A DNA stretch of 64,000 nt from JAJPHT01 sp035526585 (lineage in GTDB: Archaea > Thermoplasmatota > SW-10-69-26 > JACQPN01 > JAJPHT01): the NCBI GenBank assembly GCA_035526585.1, contig DATLCC010000065.1, positions 1 through 64,000 of the forward strand, given 5' to 3'. Made by a program: the position numbers and the translations under genes. The notes below the pieces were generated by a model. That model did not search any database. It worked only from the letters and a program-made list of their open reading frames with translations, and had not been told where the DNA came from. Every line of letters begins with the position of its first letter. Position 1 is the stretch's first letter. Below, piece by piece: positions 31,156-39,379 of the stretch.

Positions 31156-31509
31156 TCAGACGAGCCCACAGTACGTGCGGTCATAGCGGAAGACTTCGAC
31201 CATCACGACCGACAAGGCCGCGAAGGACGCGCAGAACGACAGCCATGCGCGACCTTCGTTCGAGAAGGGGCGCGGCGTTGCGGGTAGCCAGAGGATCGCG
31301 GTCACAAGGAACACCGTGGGCATCCATGGCCTGTCCAGCGGCGTCGCTTCGAGGCCCGTCCAGATGGCCGCCGCGCCGTATGCGAGCGCGGGGAGGAAGC
31401 GCCATGACCCGCCGCGTCGCGTGGCCCAGAGCGCGGCAAGCGCGGGCGCCAGCGCGAAGGGGATGACCACGACGAGGAAGTAGAAGCCCAGCCCCGTAAG
31501 GAACCCCAT
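31156..31509 (-). CDS. Small integral membrane protein
   Basis: A 117-residue protein with four spans (GFYFLVVVIPFALAPALAALW, PALAYGAAAIWTGLEA, TVFLVTAILWLPA, AWLSFCASFAALSVVMVE) and a short C-terminal RYDRTYCGLV. No family recognised. It starts 17 bases after the Lrp stop on the same strand; GTATTGAC lies 25 bases before its ATG, so it may have its own promoter inside the regulator's 3' end. Confidence 0.6.
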   Translation of the reverse strand: MGFLTGLGFYFLVVVIPFALAPALAALWATRRGGSWRFLPALAYGAAAIWTGLEATPLDRPWMPTVFLVTAILWLPATPRPFSNEGRAWLSFCASFAALSVVMVEVFRYDRTYCGLV

Positions 31510-31526
31510 GCAGGAGGTCAAGGGTG

Positions 31527-31934
31527 TCAATACTCTCGCAGGATGAGGCGGCTGCGGGTCGATTGCACTTCCTTGAAGGCGCGGATGCGGTCGACGATGT
31601 CGTTGAGCTCGTTGGTGCTTGCGACGTCGACGATCACGACGATGTCGTGCTCGCCGGTGACCTCCCAGACCCGCTCCACGCCGTCCCACTTCTGGATCTG
31701 CTGCGAGACGCTCGCCATGTTGACGTTCGTCTCGATGCGGATCTCGATCAGCGCCTTCACGTTCGAGCCCGCGGTCTGGATCGTGAACTTCTTGATCGCG
31801 CCTTCGTCCTGCAGCTTCTTGAGGCGCGCGCGGACGGTCCCCTCGCTCGTGCCGAGGACCTCCGCCATGCGGACGAACGACTCGCGCGCGTTGTCCTTGA
31901 GGATGCGCAGCAGCGTCTTGTCGAGCTCGTCCAC
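31527..31934 (-). CDS. Lrp/AsnC-family transcriptional regulator
   Basis: A 135-residue Lrp. The N-terminal winged HTH (ELDKTLLRILKDNARESF, MAEVLGTSEGTVRARLKKLQDEG) is followed by the RAM/ligand domain (IKKFTIQTAGSNVKALIEI, WEVTGEHDIVVIVDVASTNEL, STRSRLILREY). These proteins form octamers and respond to amino acids. The GTG at 31934 gives VDELDKT, the usual family start; longer in-frame starts carry an Arg-rich extension not seen in Lrp proteins. Confidence 0.93.
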   Translation of the reverse strand: MDELDKTLLRILKDNARESFVRMAEVLGTSEGTVRARLKKLQDEGAIKKFTIQTAGSNVKALIEIRIETNVNMASVSQQIQKWDGVERVWEVTGEHDIVVIVDVASTNELNDIVDRIRAFKEVQSTRSRLILREY

Positions 31935-32137
31935 AACGATCGATCTCCGTCGCGTCCTTTGCGGAAAACGTAGCGCGCGGATGAAGCCTGCTGCGGGCGT
32001 AGGGGGCCGGTCCGCGCTCACCTGTCTCTACAGGAGGTGCCTCTCGGGCTCGTGGAACCGACAGGATGCAGATACGGTATCACTAAGCACTCCCGTTGCG
32101 TTGCGCGGCCGGCCCCCGTCCCCCGGAGGCCCAGGAG

Positions 32138-32410
32138 TTGCCGAAGTTGGACAAGTCCATCGTTGCCGTCCTCATGCTCGTCGTGCTCGCCTTCCCAGCC
32201 TCCGCTTCCCACTGCGTCGGGTACCGGACGTCGCACCCCGAGCTGACGCTCGAGGGCTACTACCTTGACAACGACGTCTGCCAGCCCGGATGCCTCGCCT
32301 CCACGTGGGCCTACGAGGAATCCAACGGGATCCCGGGCCTCCAGCGGCACGACGCCGGCGTGGACGACACGTGTCATGGGATGGTGAGCGGCGACCGCCG
32401 CATCGTCTGA
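32138..32410 (+). CDS. Small secreted cysteine-containing protein
   Basis: About 90 residues. A signal peptide (PKLDKSIVAVLMLVVLAFPASASH) is followed by a ~65-residue mature part with four Cys (HCVGYRTSH, DVCQPGC, DDTCHG), suggesting disulfides. Start choice: TTG at 32138 follows GGAGG (32125-32129) by eight bases; TTG at 32147 follows AGGAG by nine. Either gives the same signal peptide. A TACGGTATC further upstream could be the promoter, making this one of the leadered genes. Function unknown. Confidence 0.6.
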   Translation: MPKLDKSIVAVLMLVVLAFPASASHCVGYRTSHPELTLEGYYLDNDVCQPGCLASTWAYEESNGIPGLQRHDAGVDDTCHGMVSGDRRIV

Positions 32411-32442
32411 GACTTCAAGTGCCGCCGCGGGGTCGAGGAGGC

Positions 32443-33078
32443 GTGGAGCCCCCGACGCCCGACGCGGCGCTCTCGTTCCTGAAGACCGGCAAGATCGACG
32501 GCGCGCCCGCCGACCTCGCCGCGCGCCGCGCCTACCTGAACCGGTGCCTCAGGGTGCGCGAGTTCAAGGAGAAGGCCTGGCCGCACTTCGCGTGCTTCGT
32601 GGACGCCTCGAACGTGGCGCGCCGGAAGCCCGTGCCCGTGCACGAGGTGAACACGCCCAAGGCGCGGCTCGCCGACCTCGATGCGGTCGTCGACGAGCTC
32701 CGGCGGCTCAAGTACGTCCCCTTCGTCGTCTCGGACGGGAACCTCTTCCAGCTCATCGACAGGCCCTACGAATGGCAGGCGAAATACACGAAGTACCCGC
32801 ACAGCGTCGCCGAGCGACGGCAGGCGGACAGCATCGTGCTGCGCGCGTTGCGCGAGCTGCCCGAAGCGGCATGCGTCACGAACGATCGCTTCTCGAAGCC
32901 CGACGAGGCGCGCGACTTTCCGGATGTGCTCGCGCTACGCGACTGCTTCTACCGGCATAGCTGGGCAGACGATATTCCGACGCTGATCGGGATGCCGGAC
33001 GCGCTGACGCGGTTGGCCACCCGCCTCGGGAACGGTCAGCCCTCCAGACTGCGGAAGGAGGGAGGCAGCGAGGCATGA
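32443..33078 (+). CDS. NYN/PIN-like (Zc3h12a-type) ribonuclease
   Basis: A 211-residue protein whose core, HFACFVDASNVARRKPVPV, DAVVDELRRLKYVPFVVSDGNLF and ACVTNDRFSKPDEARD, has the three acidic positions of NYN/PIN-like nucleases of the Zc3h12a branch: Asp-Ala-Ser-Asn, Ser-Asp-Gly-Asn and Thr-Asn-Asp-Arg. These degrade structured or stalled RNA. The GTG at 32443 follows a GAGGAGG with almost no spacer. The last codons (GGSEA) are already part of the repeat hairpin that follows, so the C-terminus has been overrun by repeat sequence. Confidence 0.78.
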   Translation: MEPPTPDAALSFLKTGKIDGAPADLAARRAYLNRCLRVREFKEKAWPHFACFVDASNVARRKPVPVHEVNTPKARLADLDAVVDELRRLKYVPFVVSDGNLFQLIDRPYEWQAKYTKYPHSVAERRQADSIVLRALRELPEAACVTNDRFSKPDEARDFPDVLALRDCFYRHSWADDIPTLIGMPDALTRLATRLGNGQPSRLRKEGGSEA

Positions 33079-33266
33079 GGCAGCGAAGCCCCGAGGCGAG
33101 GTACTCACTGAGGCAGTAGGAACGCAGCGAGACCGAGAGCGAGGCATCGAGGCAAGCGGAGGGGCGAGTTCACCTTGGCCTCGTCCTCCGCCTCGCTACG
33201 TCGCCTTGCGCCTCCTTGCCTCTCTCGCACCTTCGTGCCTCGGTCTCGTCGCCCCTTGCCTCACTC
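33058..33266. repeat. Long short-unit hairpin (GAGGCANC type), invading a CDS end
   Basis: GAGGCAGCGAGGCATGAGGC, CCGAGGCGAGG, CGAGACCGAGAGCGAGGC and similar units (33058-33165) are answered by TCGTCCTCCGCCTCGC, CGCCTCCTTGCCTC, GTGCCTCGGTCTCGTCG and CTTGCCTC (33180-33266). The left arm includes the last six codons of the NYN gene. Similar in style to 22741-22924. Confidence 0.65.
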
Positions 33267-33336
33267 CGAACCGCAGAGTTTGAAAAAACAAGCGTCATAT
33301 AGTCCACGCGGCCCATCACGGCCCGGGATGCACTAA

Positions 33337-33633
33337 ATGGAAGAGATCACGCGCTTCGTGAACCTCCCCGTCTACACTGCGACGGGCACCTTCGTCGGAC
33401 ACATCAAGAACGTCATCCTTGACGTCACGGGGCGCAAGCTCGATTCGCTCCTTGTCGGCAAGACCAACCCTGCCCTCGTCGAGGGCGGCGTCGACGTCGC
33501 CGTTCCCTACCGATGGGTCCGCGCCTTCGATGACATCCTGATCCTCAGCTACTTCCCGACGCGCGTGGAGCTCCCCGCTCCCGCGGCCGCCGCGGAAGGC
33601 GAAGAGGAGCTGGAAGCGCTACCCGCCCAGTAG
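33337..33633 (+). CDS. PRC-barrel domain protein
   Basis: A 98-residue PRC-barrel: FVNLPVYTATGTFVGHIKNVILD, TGRKLDSLLVGKT, VAVPYRWVRAFDDILILSYF, then an acidic Ala/Glu tail. Stand-alone PRC-barrels are common in archaea and bind RNA-processing or division partners. The ATG at 33337 follows a CATATAGT by about 33 bases, so the leader would be about ten bases. An A-run (GAAAAAACAAG) precedes the TATA region. Confidence 0.85.
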   Translation: MEEITRFVNLPVYTATGTFVGHIKNVILDVTGRKLDSLLVGKTNPALVEGGVDVAVPYRWVRAFDDILILSYFPTRVELPAPAAAAEGEEELEALPAQ

Positions 33634-33675
33634 TGCGCCAAAACCTTCACAAGGCGGAACGCCGAGCAGGCACCC

Positions 33676-34635
33676 ATGGACGCCAGTGTCCCCTTCGATG
33701 CGCCACGCGCGCGACGGGGCGCCGACGTCTGGTACGACATGAAGGCCGGGCTCGACTTCGTCGCGCACAACCTGCCGCGCGCGCACCGCGTCCTCGTGCG
33801 GCTCAATCCCTATCCACGACCCTGGCGCCCCATCTCGATCCTCGGACACGATGGCGCGCCGCTCGCCGCCTGGTACGGGCCGGGCGAGCCGGGCGGGCCC
33901 GCGGTCCTCTTTGCGCCTGGCACCTTCCAGACGAAGGACGACACGCCCCGCAAGCGCCGCGCGCTCGACCTGTGGCGCAGGCTCGGAGCGAGCGTCCTGA
34001 TCCTCGACCTGCGCGGCTTTGGCGGCAGCCACGGCGTCGCCGGCACCGCGGGCTATCACGAGGCGCGCGACCTGCATTTCGCGGCCGACCGGCTCATCGC
34101 GCAAAGCGGCGCCGATCGCGTGACGCTGTGGGGCGAGAGCCTGGGCGGCGCGGTGGGCCTCCTCGCCGCGACGCTCCCCGACGCCGACAAGCGCTTCGAT
34201 CGGGTGGTCGCATGGAGCCCTTTCTGCGACCTGGCCGACGCGAGCGACGTGGCGAACCCGGATACGGAGGTGGGCCGTTCGATCCTCGGACGCACGTACC
34301 GCTGGCTCATCCGGCGCCGCACCAACAACCAGGTGCGCGACTTCCAGGAATGGCTCGCCTTCTGCGCGCAGGAGCTCGACATGAGCGTCGAGGACCTGCT
34401 GCGCCACGGAAGCCCGCTCCTCCACGTCGACAAGCTGCGCGTGCCGGCCACGGTCTTCCATGCCGAGGACGACGACGTCGTCCCCGTGCGCCACGCCCAG
34501 CGGCTCGCGGCCACGAGCGCGCCCAAGCTCGCCGTCCACGTGGTCCCACGTGGCGGCCACCTGGACTTCGACCGCGCCGCGCCCCTCTGGTACGCGCAGA
34601 TGACAGAGAAGATTCTTGCCCGCCGCGCCGCCTGA
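33676..34635 (+). CDS. Cytoplasmic alpha/beta-hydrolase
   Basis: A 319-residue alpha/beta-hydrolase. ILDLRGFGGSHG follows the strand bearing the oxyanion region, the nucleophile elbow is TLWGESLGGAVGLLAA, the acid is in VFHAEDDDVVPVRHA, and the base His in PRGGHLDFDRAAP. There is no signal peptide. It resembles the YqiA/peptidase S9-like or 'serine aminopeptidase' hydrolase group. Substrate unknown. A nitrilase gene starts seven bases after its stop, so the two are probably cotranscribed. Confidence 0.85.
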   Translation: MDASVPFDAPRARRGADVWYDMKAGLDFVAHNLPRAHRVLVRLNPYPRPWRPISILGHDGAPLAAWYGPGEPGGPAVLFAPGTFQTKDDTPRKRRALDLWRRLGASVLILDLRGFGGSHGVAGTAGYHEARDLHFAADRLIAQSGADRVTLWGESLGGAVGLLAATLPDADKRFDRVVAWSPFCDLADASDVANPDTEVGRSILGRTYRWLIRRRTNNQVRDFQEWLAFCAQELDMSVEDLLRHGSPLLHVDKLRVPATVFHAEDDDVVPVRHAQRLAATSAPKLAVHVVPRGGHLDFDRAAPLWYAQMTEKILARRAA

Positions 34636-34642
34636 TCGCTCC

Positions 34643-35461
34643 ATGCGCGTGTGCGCGGTCCAGATGGCGCACGGCACGCAACTCGCCGACAACCTCGCAC
34701 GCGCCGCGGCCCACGTCGCTCGGGCGGCGCAAGGCGGCGCGCGCCTCGCGCTCCTGCCCGAGTACTTCTTCTCCACGTTCCAAGGCCCCCCGGTCGCGCT
34801 CGTGGAAGCCGCGCCGCAGGTGCGCGCGATGATGCAGGACGCGAGCCGCGCGCACGGCATCGCCGTCGGGGGCAACGTCATCGAGGGGGCCGGGACGCCA
34901 GGCAACGAAGGAGCGAAGAACGTCGGGGTCGTCTACGAGAGGGGCGCGCTCGTCCTCTCGCAGCCGAAAGTGCATCCGATGCCGCGCGAGGCGGCGAGCG
35001 GCGTGGTCGGCGGCGCGGGCTTTGGCGCCGCGACCGTCGAGGGCCGGCGCGCAGGGATGCTCGTGTGCGCGGACATCCTCTACCCCGAGGCCGCGCGCGT
35101 CCTGGCGCTCGCGGGCGCGGACATCCTGCTCAACCCCGTCATGAGCCCGTGGAAGGAGAAGGACGATGGGCGCGAGGCGCGCGTCGCGATGTACGTCGCG
35201 CGCGCGTACGACTCGGGCGCGTTCGTCGTGAAGGCGGCCGGCTTCCGCCGCCCCACACCCGGCGCGGCGCCCCCCTTCGGGATCGCGGGGCGAAGCCTGA
35301 TCACGGCGCCATGGGGCGTGCTCGCTCGCGCGAGGGACGACTTCGAGGAGGAGCTCCTCTTCGCAGACCTCGACTTCGAGCGGCTGGCCACGTTCCGCGC
35401 GGGCCAGGCGCAGTTCCCGCCGAGGCGGCCCGACGCGTACGGCGACCTTGTCCGTCCATGA
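34643..35461 (+). CDS. Carbon-nitrogen hydrolase (nitrilase superfamily)
   Basis: A 272-residue nitrilase-superfamily amidase. The Glu-Lys-Cys triad is in ALLPEYFFSTF, LSQPKVHPMPRE and GMLVCADILYPEA. The fold is completed by VAMYVARAYDSGAFVVKAAG and SLITAPWGVLARA. Such enzymes hydrolyse amides or N-carbamoyl compounds. The ATG at 34643 gives the family's usual MRVCAVQM opening. It follows the alpha/beta-hydrolase by seven bases and ends flush against the convergent MazG-like gene. Confidence 0.92.
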   Translation: MRVCAVQMAHGTQLADNLARAAAHVARAAQGGARLALLPEYFFSTFQGPPVALVEAAPQVRAMMQDASRAHGIAVGGNVIEGAGTPGNEGAKNVGVVYERGALVLSQPKVHPMPREAASGVVGGAGFGAATVEGRRAGMLVCADILYPEAARVLALAGADILLNPVMSPWKEKDDGREARVAMYVARAYDSGAFVVKAAGFRRPTPGAAPPFGIAGRSLITAPWGVLARARDDFEEELLFADLDFERLATFRAGQAQFPPRRPDAYGDLVRP

Positions 35462-35806
35462 TCAGAGGCGGTCGTACTTGTCGGCGCGCCCTCGCGCCTT
35501 CTCGACCGGATACTTCCGCGCGTTCTCCTCGAGCTTGCGCTCCACTGCGTCGAGCAGATCGATGTCCGCCTTGTCCGCGAGGAGCATCGCGTACATCGTC
35601 ACGTCGGCAAGCTCGTCCGCGATGCGCCGCCGGTCGTCGGGCGTCATCTCGCGCGCGGAAAGCTCCCGCCACTGGAAGACCTCGAGGAGCTCGGCGGCCT
35701 CGATCGTGAGCGACAGGGCGAGGTCCTTCGGGTGGTGGAACGCGTCCCACGCGCGCTCGTCCACGAAGGCGCGAAGGCGCGCGCGCACGTCCTCGAAGCT
35801 CGGCAT
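35462..35806 (-). CDS. MazG-like nucleotide pyrophosphohydrolase (dCTPase type)
   Basis: A 114-residue all-alpha NTP pyrophosphohydrolase. FHHPKDLALSLTIEAAELLEVFQWRE holds the first ExxE pair and DDRRRIADELADVTMYAMLLAD the ExxD pair that bind magnesium; KLEENARKYPVEKA closes it. The pattern is that of the RS21-C6/DCTPP1 group, which clears non-canonical dCTP derivatives. The ATG at 35806 has GCATTAGC 25 bases upstream. Confidence 0.9.
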   Translation of the reverse strand: MPSFEDVRARLRAFVDERAWDAFHHPKDLALSLTIEAAELLEVFQWRELSAREMTPDDRRRIADELADVTMYAMLLADKADIDLLDAVERKLEENARKYPVEKARGRADKYDRL

Positions 35807-35830
35807 GCGGCGCCATCGACGACCCGGCGC

Positions 35831-35846
35831 TAATGCCCTTTGCATA
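35831..35846. promoter_or_regulatory. Back-to-back promoters, MazG-like gene and lipoprotein
   Basis: GCTAATGC (minus, 25 bases before 35806) and TTTGCATA (plus, about 22 bases before 35866) lie together in the divergent gap; both suit leaderless transcripts. Confidence 0.45.
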
Positions 35847-35865
35847 GGAAGGCCGCATCGGCGCC

Positions 35866-36627
35866 GTGCGCGCGGCCGCCCTCCTCCTCGTCGCCACCCT
35901 CGCCCTCTCCGGGTGCATCGACGCGGGCGTCCAGCTCATCGAGGATGCGCGTCGCGACGCGGGCGTCGACGAGTCCACAGAGGCGCCGACGGCGACGCCC
36001 CAGGGCCCGCCCACACCACGGAGCCCGACCCCCGGTCCGAGCCCCGGCCCCACCATCCCGAGCCCCACCATCCCGAGCCCGAGCCCGAGTCCGAGCCCGA
36101 GTCCGGGCCCGAGCCCGAGCCCAAGCCCAAGCCCGATCCCGGTGACCCCAAGCCCGAGCCCTAGCCCAAGCCCGACGTCGCCAACCCCCAGCCCCAGCCC
36201 CCCGCCCACCCCGTCGGCGCGCCCCTGGCCCGTGAAGGGCAGCTTCGTCCGCGTGCATGTCGCAGGCCCCGAGAGCGAGGCTGCCGCGCTCTGGACGTAC
36301 AGCGGCAAGGACTGGAGCGGACGCTGCGAGCGCGACGGCGAGGATCCCGTGCCGTATACGTCGAAGGATCCTCCGCACTGGCCGCTCTTCGACACGCGCT
36401 CGCCGCCGCCCGAAGGCGAGAGCGTGAAGGTCTGGTACCTCGAGGGATGCTCGATCGTCAACCGGACCGCGACGTACTCGGGCGGTTTCGCGGCGCAGGC
36501 TTCGTCGTTCGAGACGACGTGGGACAGCGCCACCGGGCTCGTCCTATCCTGGGACGCCGATGGAGACCGCGGGCGCCTGGTGGCGACGGACGCGCCGCTC
36601 GCGCCCACGCCCGCGCGCGGGACTTAG
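35866..36627 (+). CDS. Lipoprotein with long Pro/Ser linker
   Basis: A 253-residue lipoprotein. MRAAALLLVATLALSGC ends in a lipobox (Cys17). Residues ~40-115 are a low-complexity Pro-Ser-Pro stalk built from PSPSPSPGP units, then a globular domain (SFVRVHVAGPESEAAALWTY, SVKVWYLEGCSIVNRTATY, SATGLVLSWDADGDRG) of unknown family with two Cys. The stalk would hold the domain away from the membrane. The start GTG has TTTGCATA upstream. Its stop overlaps the convergent TrmB stop in TTAG. Confidence 0.78.
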   Translation: MRAAALLLVATLALSGCIDAGVQLIEDARRDAGVDESTEAPTATPQGPPTPRSPTPGPSPGPTIPSPTIPSPSPSPSPSPGPSPSPSPSPIPVTPSPSPSPSPTSPTPSPSPPPTPSARPWPVKGSFVRVHVAGPESEAAALWTYSGKDWSGRCERDGEDPVPYTSKDPPHWPLFDTRSPPPEGESVKVWYLEGCSIVNRTATYSGGFAAQASSFETTWDSATGLVLSWDADGDRGRLVATDAPLAPTPARGT

Positions 36628-37457
36628 CGCGCCGGCACGCGGATGCTTTCACGAGCGCTCGCCCAGAGCGACTCGAAGAGCGACTTCTGCGCCAGGACGA
36701 AATCGGTCGCGTTCGTCCACATCGCGACGTCCTCGCGCGCATCGATGCTCGCCGCAGGATCGTTGATGAGCCAGTAGACGACCTCGCGGTCGTCCACGAT
36801 GAGGAAGCGGAACGCGTGATGCGGGTGGAAGTAGCGCACCTCGACGTGGCGATGCGCGGTGAGCGGCGCGAGCGCGCGATCGAGCCCCGGGAGGTCGCGC
36901 AGCAGGATGCGCATCGGCAGCCCCTCGCTCGCGCGCTTGAGCATGGTCTGGTACGCCTTGTTCTGCGGAGAGACCATGCCGGGCCCGAAGGTGGTGCTCA
37001 CCATGCTCTCGCTCGATCGCGCGTTCCGGACGACTCCTTCCACGGCTCCGAGGATCGCGCGGCGCCCCTGGACGATCTTGTATCCCCAACGCGCGCCGCT
37101 GGGCTCTTGCGCCTCGCGCGCCGTGGCCACGGCAGCCGAGACGCGCTCCCGCAGGCTCTCGATCTCGGCGCGGCGCTGCTCATGGCCTGCGAGGAGCTCG
37201 CCGAACACGGCATCCGGGGCGACGGCCTCGTAGACCACGGGGCGCGTGAGGTGCGCCGTGACGAAGCCGCGCCTCATGAGCGACTCCAGGGCGCGGTAGG
37301 TCTCGGTGCGCTTCAGCTTCGTCGCCGCGGCGGCGTCGCTCGCGCGGGTGGGTCCGCGCAGGCAGAGGTGCACGAAGAGCTTCGCTTCGCGCTCCTCGAC
37401 GCCGATGCTCGCCAGGCGTTCGACCAGCTCGCCCGCGCTAGGGGATTCCCCGCTCAT
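36624..37457 (-). CDS. TrmB-like transcriptional regulator
   Basis: A 277-residue TrmB-family regulator. The N-terminal winged HTH (ELVERLASIGVEEREAKLFVHL, TRASDAAAATKLKRTETYRALESLMRRGFV) is followed by a coiled-coil (AGHEQRRAEIESLRERVSAA) and a PLD-like C-terminal domain (IVQGRRAILGAVEGVVRNA, MRILLRDLPGLD, RFLIVDDREVVYWLIND). Such regulators control sugar, energy or surface genes in archaea. The ATG at 37457 puts the HTH at the usual place. A second, longer TrmB-like gene lies at 50634 with the same C-terminal FLIVDDREVVYW/FFVADEREIVQY element. Confidence 0.88.
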   Translation of the reverse strand: MSGESPSAGELVERLASIGVEEREAKLFVHLCLRGPTRASDAAAATKLKRTETYRALESLMRRGFVTAHLTRPVVYEAVAPDAVFGELLAGHEQRRAEIESLRERVSAAVATAREAQEPSGARWGYKIVQGRRAILGAVEGVVRNARSSESMVSTTFGPGMVSPQNKAYQTMLKRASEGLPMRILLRDLPGLDRALAPLTAHRHVEVRYFHPHHAFRFLIVDDREVVYWLINDPAASIDAREDVAMWTNATDFVLAQKSLFESLWASARESIRVPAR

Positions 37458-37569
37458 CCCGGGGGGCAACGCGCTCCTTGGACAAAGCATGCGCGCTATC
37501 CGCGGGAACGACAAAGCGCGGACGTCCGTCCCGCCAGACGGACATGCTGCCAAGCGTAAGCCGCCGAGA

Positions 37570-39348
37570 TTAGAGCGAGTAATCTTTCCAGCGGCGGCTG
37601 ACGAGCGCGCGCGTCCCCTCGTCCATGCGGATGATGGGCGGCCACGGGCGGGCGTCCTCGTCGGGCAGCTTCACCGTCGCGTCCACTCCGATGCGCGGCG
37701 GTGCGAGCGTGATGTCGCGCGCGGGGTCGAGGTTCGCCGTCGCGTGGAACGCGCACGCGGAAAGGTCGCGGACGTCCACGTCGCGATCGAAGACGACGAT
37801 CGCCGCGCTCTGGGGAAGGCCCGCGGCCCACAGCTTCTCCATCGCCTCCCGCGCCTGGCCCGCGTGGTCCTTGCGGATGCAAGCGAGCACGAGGCGCTCG
37901 TGCGGCCTCGCGAGCGCGAGGACCTCGGGGACCTTCGCCTGGAGCTCGTCGAGGGCGGGCCCCACGCGGGGTGGCGGCGTGCGTCGCGCGGGCTCGTTCG
38001 GGAGGGGCGCCGTGGCGTCGATGCCGACGTGGCTTCCGAGGTCCGGCCGGGGCGCCGCATGGTCGAGCGTGTCCGTCGGCATCTGGTCCACGATGAGCAC
38101 GTCGCGTCCCACGTCCAGGCGCGCGAGGAGCGTGTCCAGGACGCGGCGCGGATCGTGGATGTCGACGTCCTCGTCGAAGACGAGGATCGTCTTCTCGAGG
38201 GCGATCATGCCCGCGCCCCACAGGCTCATCATGACCTTGCGCGCGTGCCCGGGATATCGTTTCCTGATGGACACGAGCATCAGGTTGTGGAAGGCGCCTT
38301 CGACGGGCATGTGCATGTCCACGAGCTCCGGGATCTGGAAGCGGATGAGCTCCAGGAACAGGCGCTCGGTCGCCTTTCCCATCGGGCCGTCCTCCTGCGG
38401 CGGGATCCCGACCACCGTTGTCGGGTAGATCGCCTCCTTGCGGTGCGTGATCGCCGTGACGTGGAACGTGGGAAAGTGGTCGGCGAGCGAGTAGTAGCCG
38501 GTGTGGTCCCCGAAGGGACCCTCGAGCGCCAGCGGCTCCTTCGGGTCGACGTAGCCTTCGAGCACGATGTCGGCGTCCGCCGGCACCTCCAGGTCGACGG
38601 TCTTGCACTTCACCATCCGCACGCGACGCCGGCGGATGAAGCCGCAGAACATGACCTCGTCGAAGCCGGGCGGCAACGGCGCCGTCGCGCCGTACGTGAG
38701 GGCGGGATCGCCCCCGAGCGCGACCGCGACCGGCAGGCGGACGCCCAGGCGCTTCGCCGTGCGGTAGTGCTCGGTGCCGTGCTTGTGCGTCTGCCAGTGC
38801 ATGCCGGTCGTCGTGGGGCCGAAGACCTGCATGCGGTACATCCCCATGTTGCGCTCGCCCGTCTCCGGATCGCGCGTGTAGACCTGGGGAAGCGTGATGA
38901 AGCGGCCCGCGTCCAGCGGCCAGCATTTGAGCACGGGGAGCTGGGTGAGATCGACGTCGCCGCCGGTGAGGACCACCTCCTGGCATTTCGCCTTCCGCAC
39001 CTTCTTGGGCGGGAAGCTCAGGAGGTCCTTCGCGCGCCGCATTAGGGAGACCATCTCGGCGAAGCTGCGCGGAGGCCTCGTCTTCACGAGCGCCATGAGA
39101 TCGCGGCCGATCTCCGCCGGCTCGCGGCCCAGCGCCATCGCCATGCGCTTGTCGGTGCCGAAGGCGTTGATGAGCACCGGCATCGTGGATCCGCGCACGT
39201 TTTCGAAGAGGAGGGCGGGCCCTCCTGCCTTCACGACGCGATCGTAGATCTCCGCGATCTCCAGCTCGGGATCGACCTCGGCCTTCACGCGCTTGAGCTC
39301 GCCCGCCGCCTCGAGCTCGCGGACGAAGGCATGGAGGTCGTACGCCAC
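37570..39348 (-). CDS. ubiD: UbiD-family prenyl-FMN decarboxylase with duplicated C-terminal domain
   Basis: A 592-residue UbiD, about 100 residues longer than usual. FRELEAAGELKR-like start (FVRELEAAGELKRVK), GMYRMQVFGPTTTGMHWQTHKHG, and the catalytic region LEGPFGDHTGYYS (about 275-287) are canonical, so it should bind prenylated FMN, manganese and potassium. The C-terminal domain (about 357-447: VSIRKRYPGHARKVMMSLWG, FDEDVDIHD, GSHVGIDAT) is repeated as 487-557 (LACIRKDHAGQAREAMEKLW, FDRDVDVRD, PPRIGVDAT). Substrate unknown; aromatic or polyprenyl-hydroxybenzoate-like acids are typical. ubiX lies 12 kb away. GTG start chosen to give VAYDLHAFVREL. Confidence 0.92.
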   Translation of the reverse strand: MAYDLHAFVRELEAAGELKRVKAEVDPELEIAEIYDRVVKAGGPALLFENVRGSTMPVLINAFGTDKRMAMALGREPAEIGRDLMALVKTRPPRSFAEMVSLMRRAKDLLSFPPKKVRKAKCQEVVLTGGDVDLTQLPVLKCWPLDAGRFITLPQVYTRDPETGERNMGMYRMQVFGPTTTGMHWQTHKHGTEHYRTAKRLGVRLPVAVALGGDPALTYGATAPLPPGFDEVMFCGFIRRRRVRMVKCKTVDLEVPADADIVLEGYVDPKEPLALEGPFGDHTGYYSLADHFPTFHVTAITHRKEAIYPTTVVGIPPQEDGPMGKATERLFLELIRFQIPELVDMHMPVEGAFHNLMLVSIRKRYPGHARKVMMSLWGAGMIALEKTILVFDEDVDIHDPRRVLDTLLARLDVGRDVLIVDQMPTDTLDHAAPRPDLGSHVGIDATAPLPNEPARRTPPPRVGPALDELQAKVPEVLALARPHERLVLACIRKDHAGQAREAMEKLWAAGLPQSAAIVVFDRDVDVRDLSACAFHATANLDPARDITLAPPRIGVDATVKLPDEDARPWPPIIRMDEGTRALVSRRWKDYSL

Positions 39349-39379
39349 GCTCGCGCGACGGGGCCGCTCCCAGAAAAGG

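Noticed and set aside
36057..36220. CCGAGCCCGAGCC-type DNA repeats as an intergenic element
   Set aside because: They lie in frame inside a lipoprotein gene and simply encode its Pro-Ser stalk.
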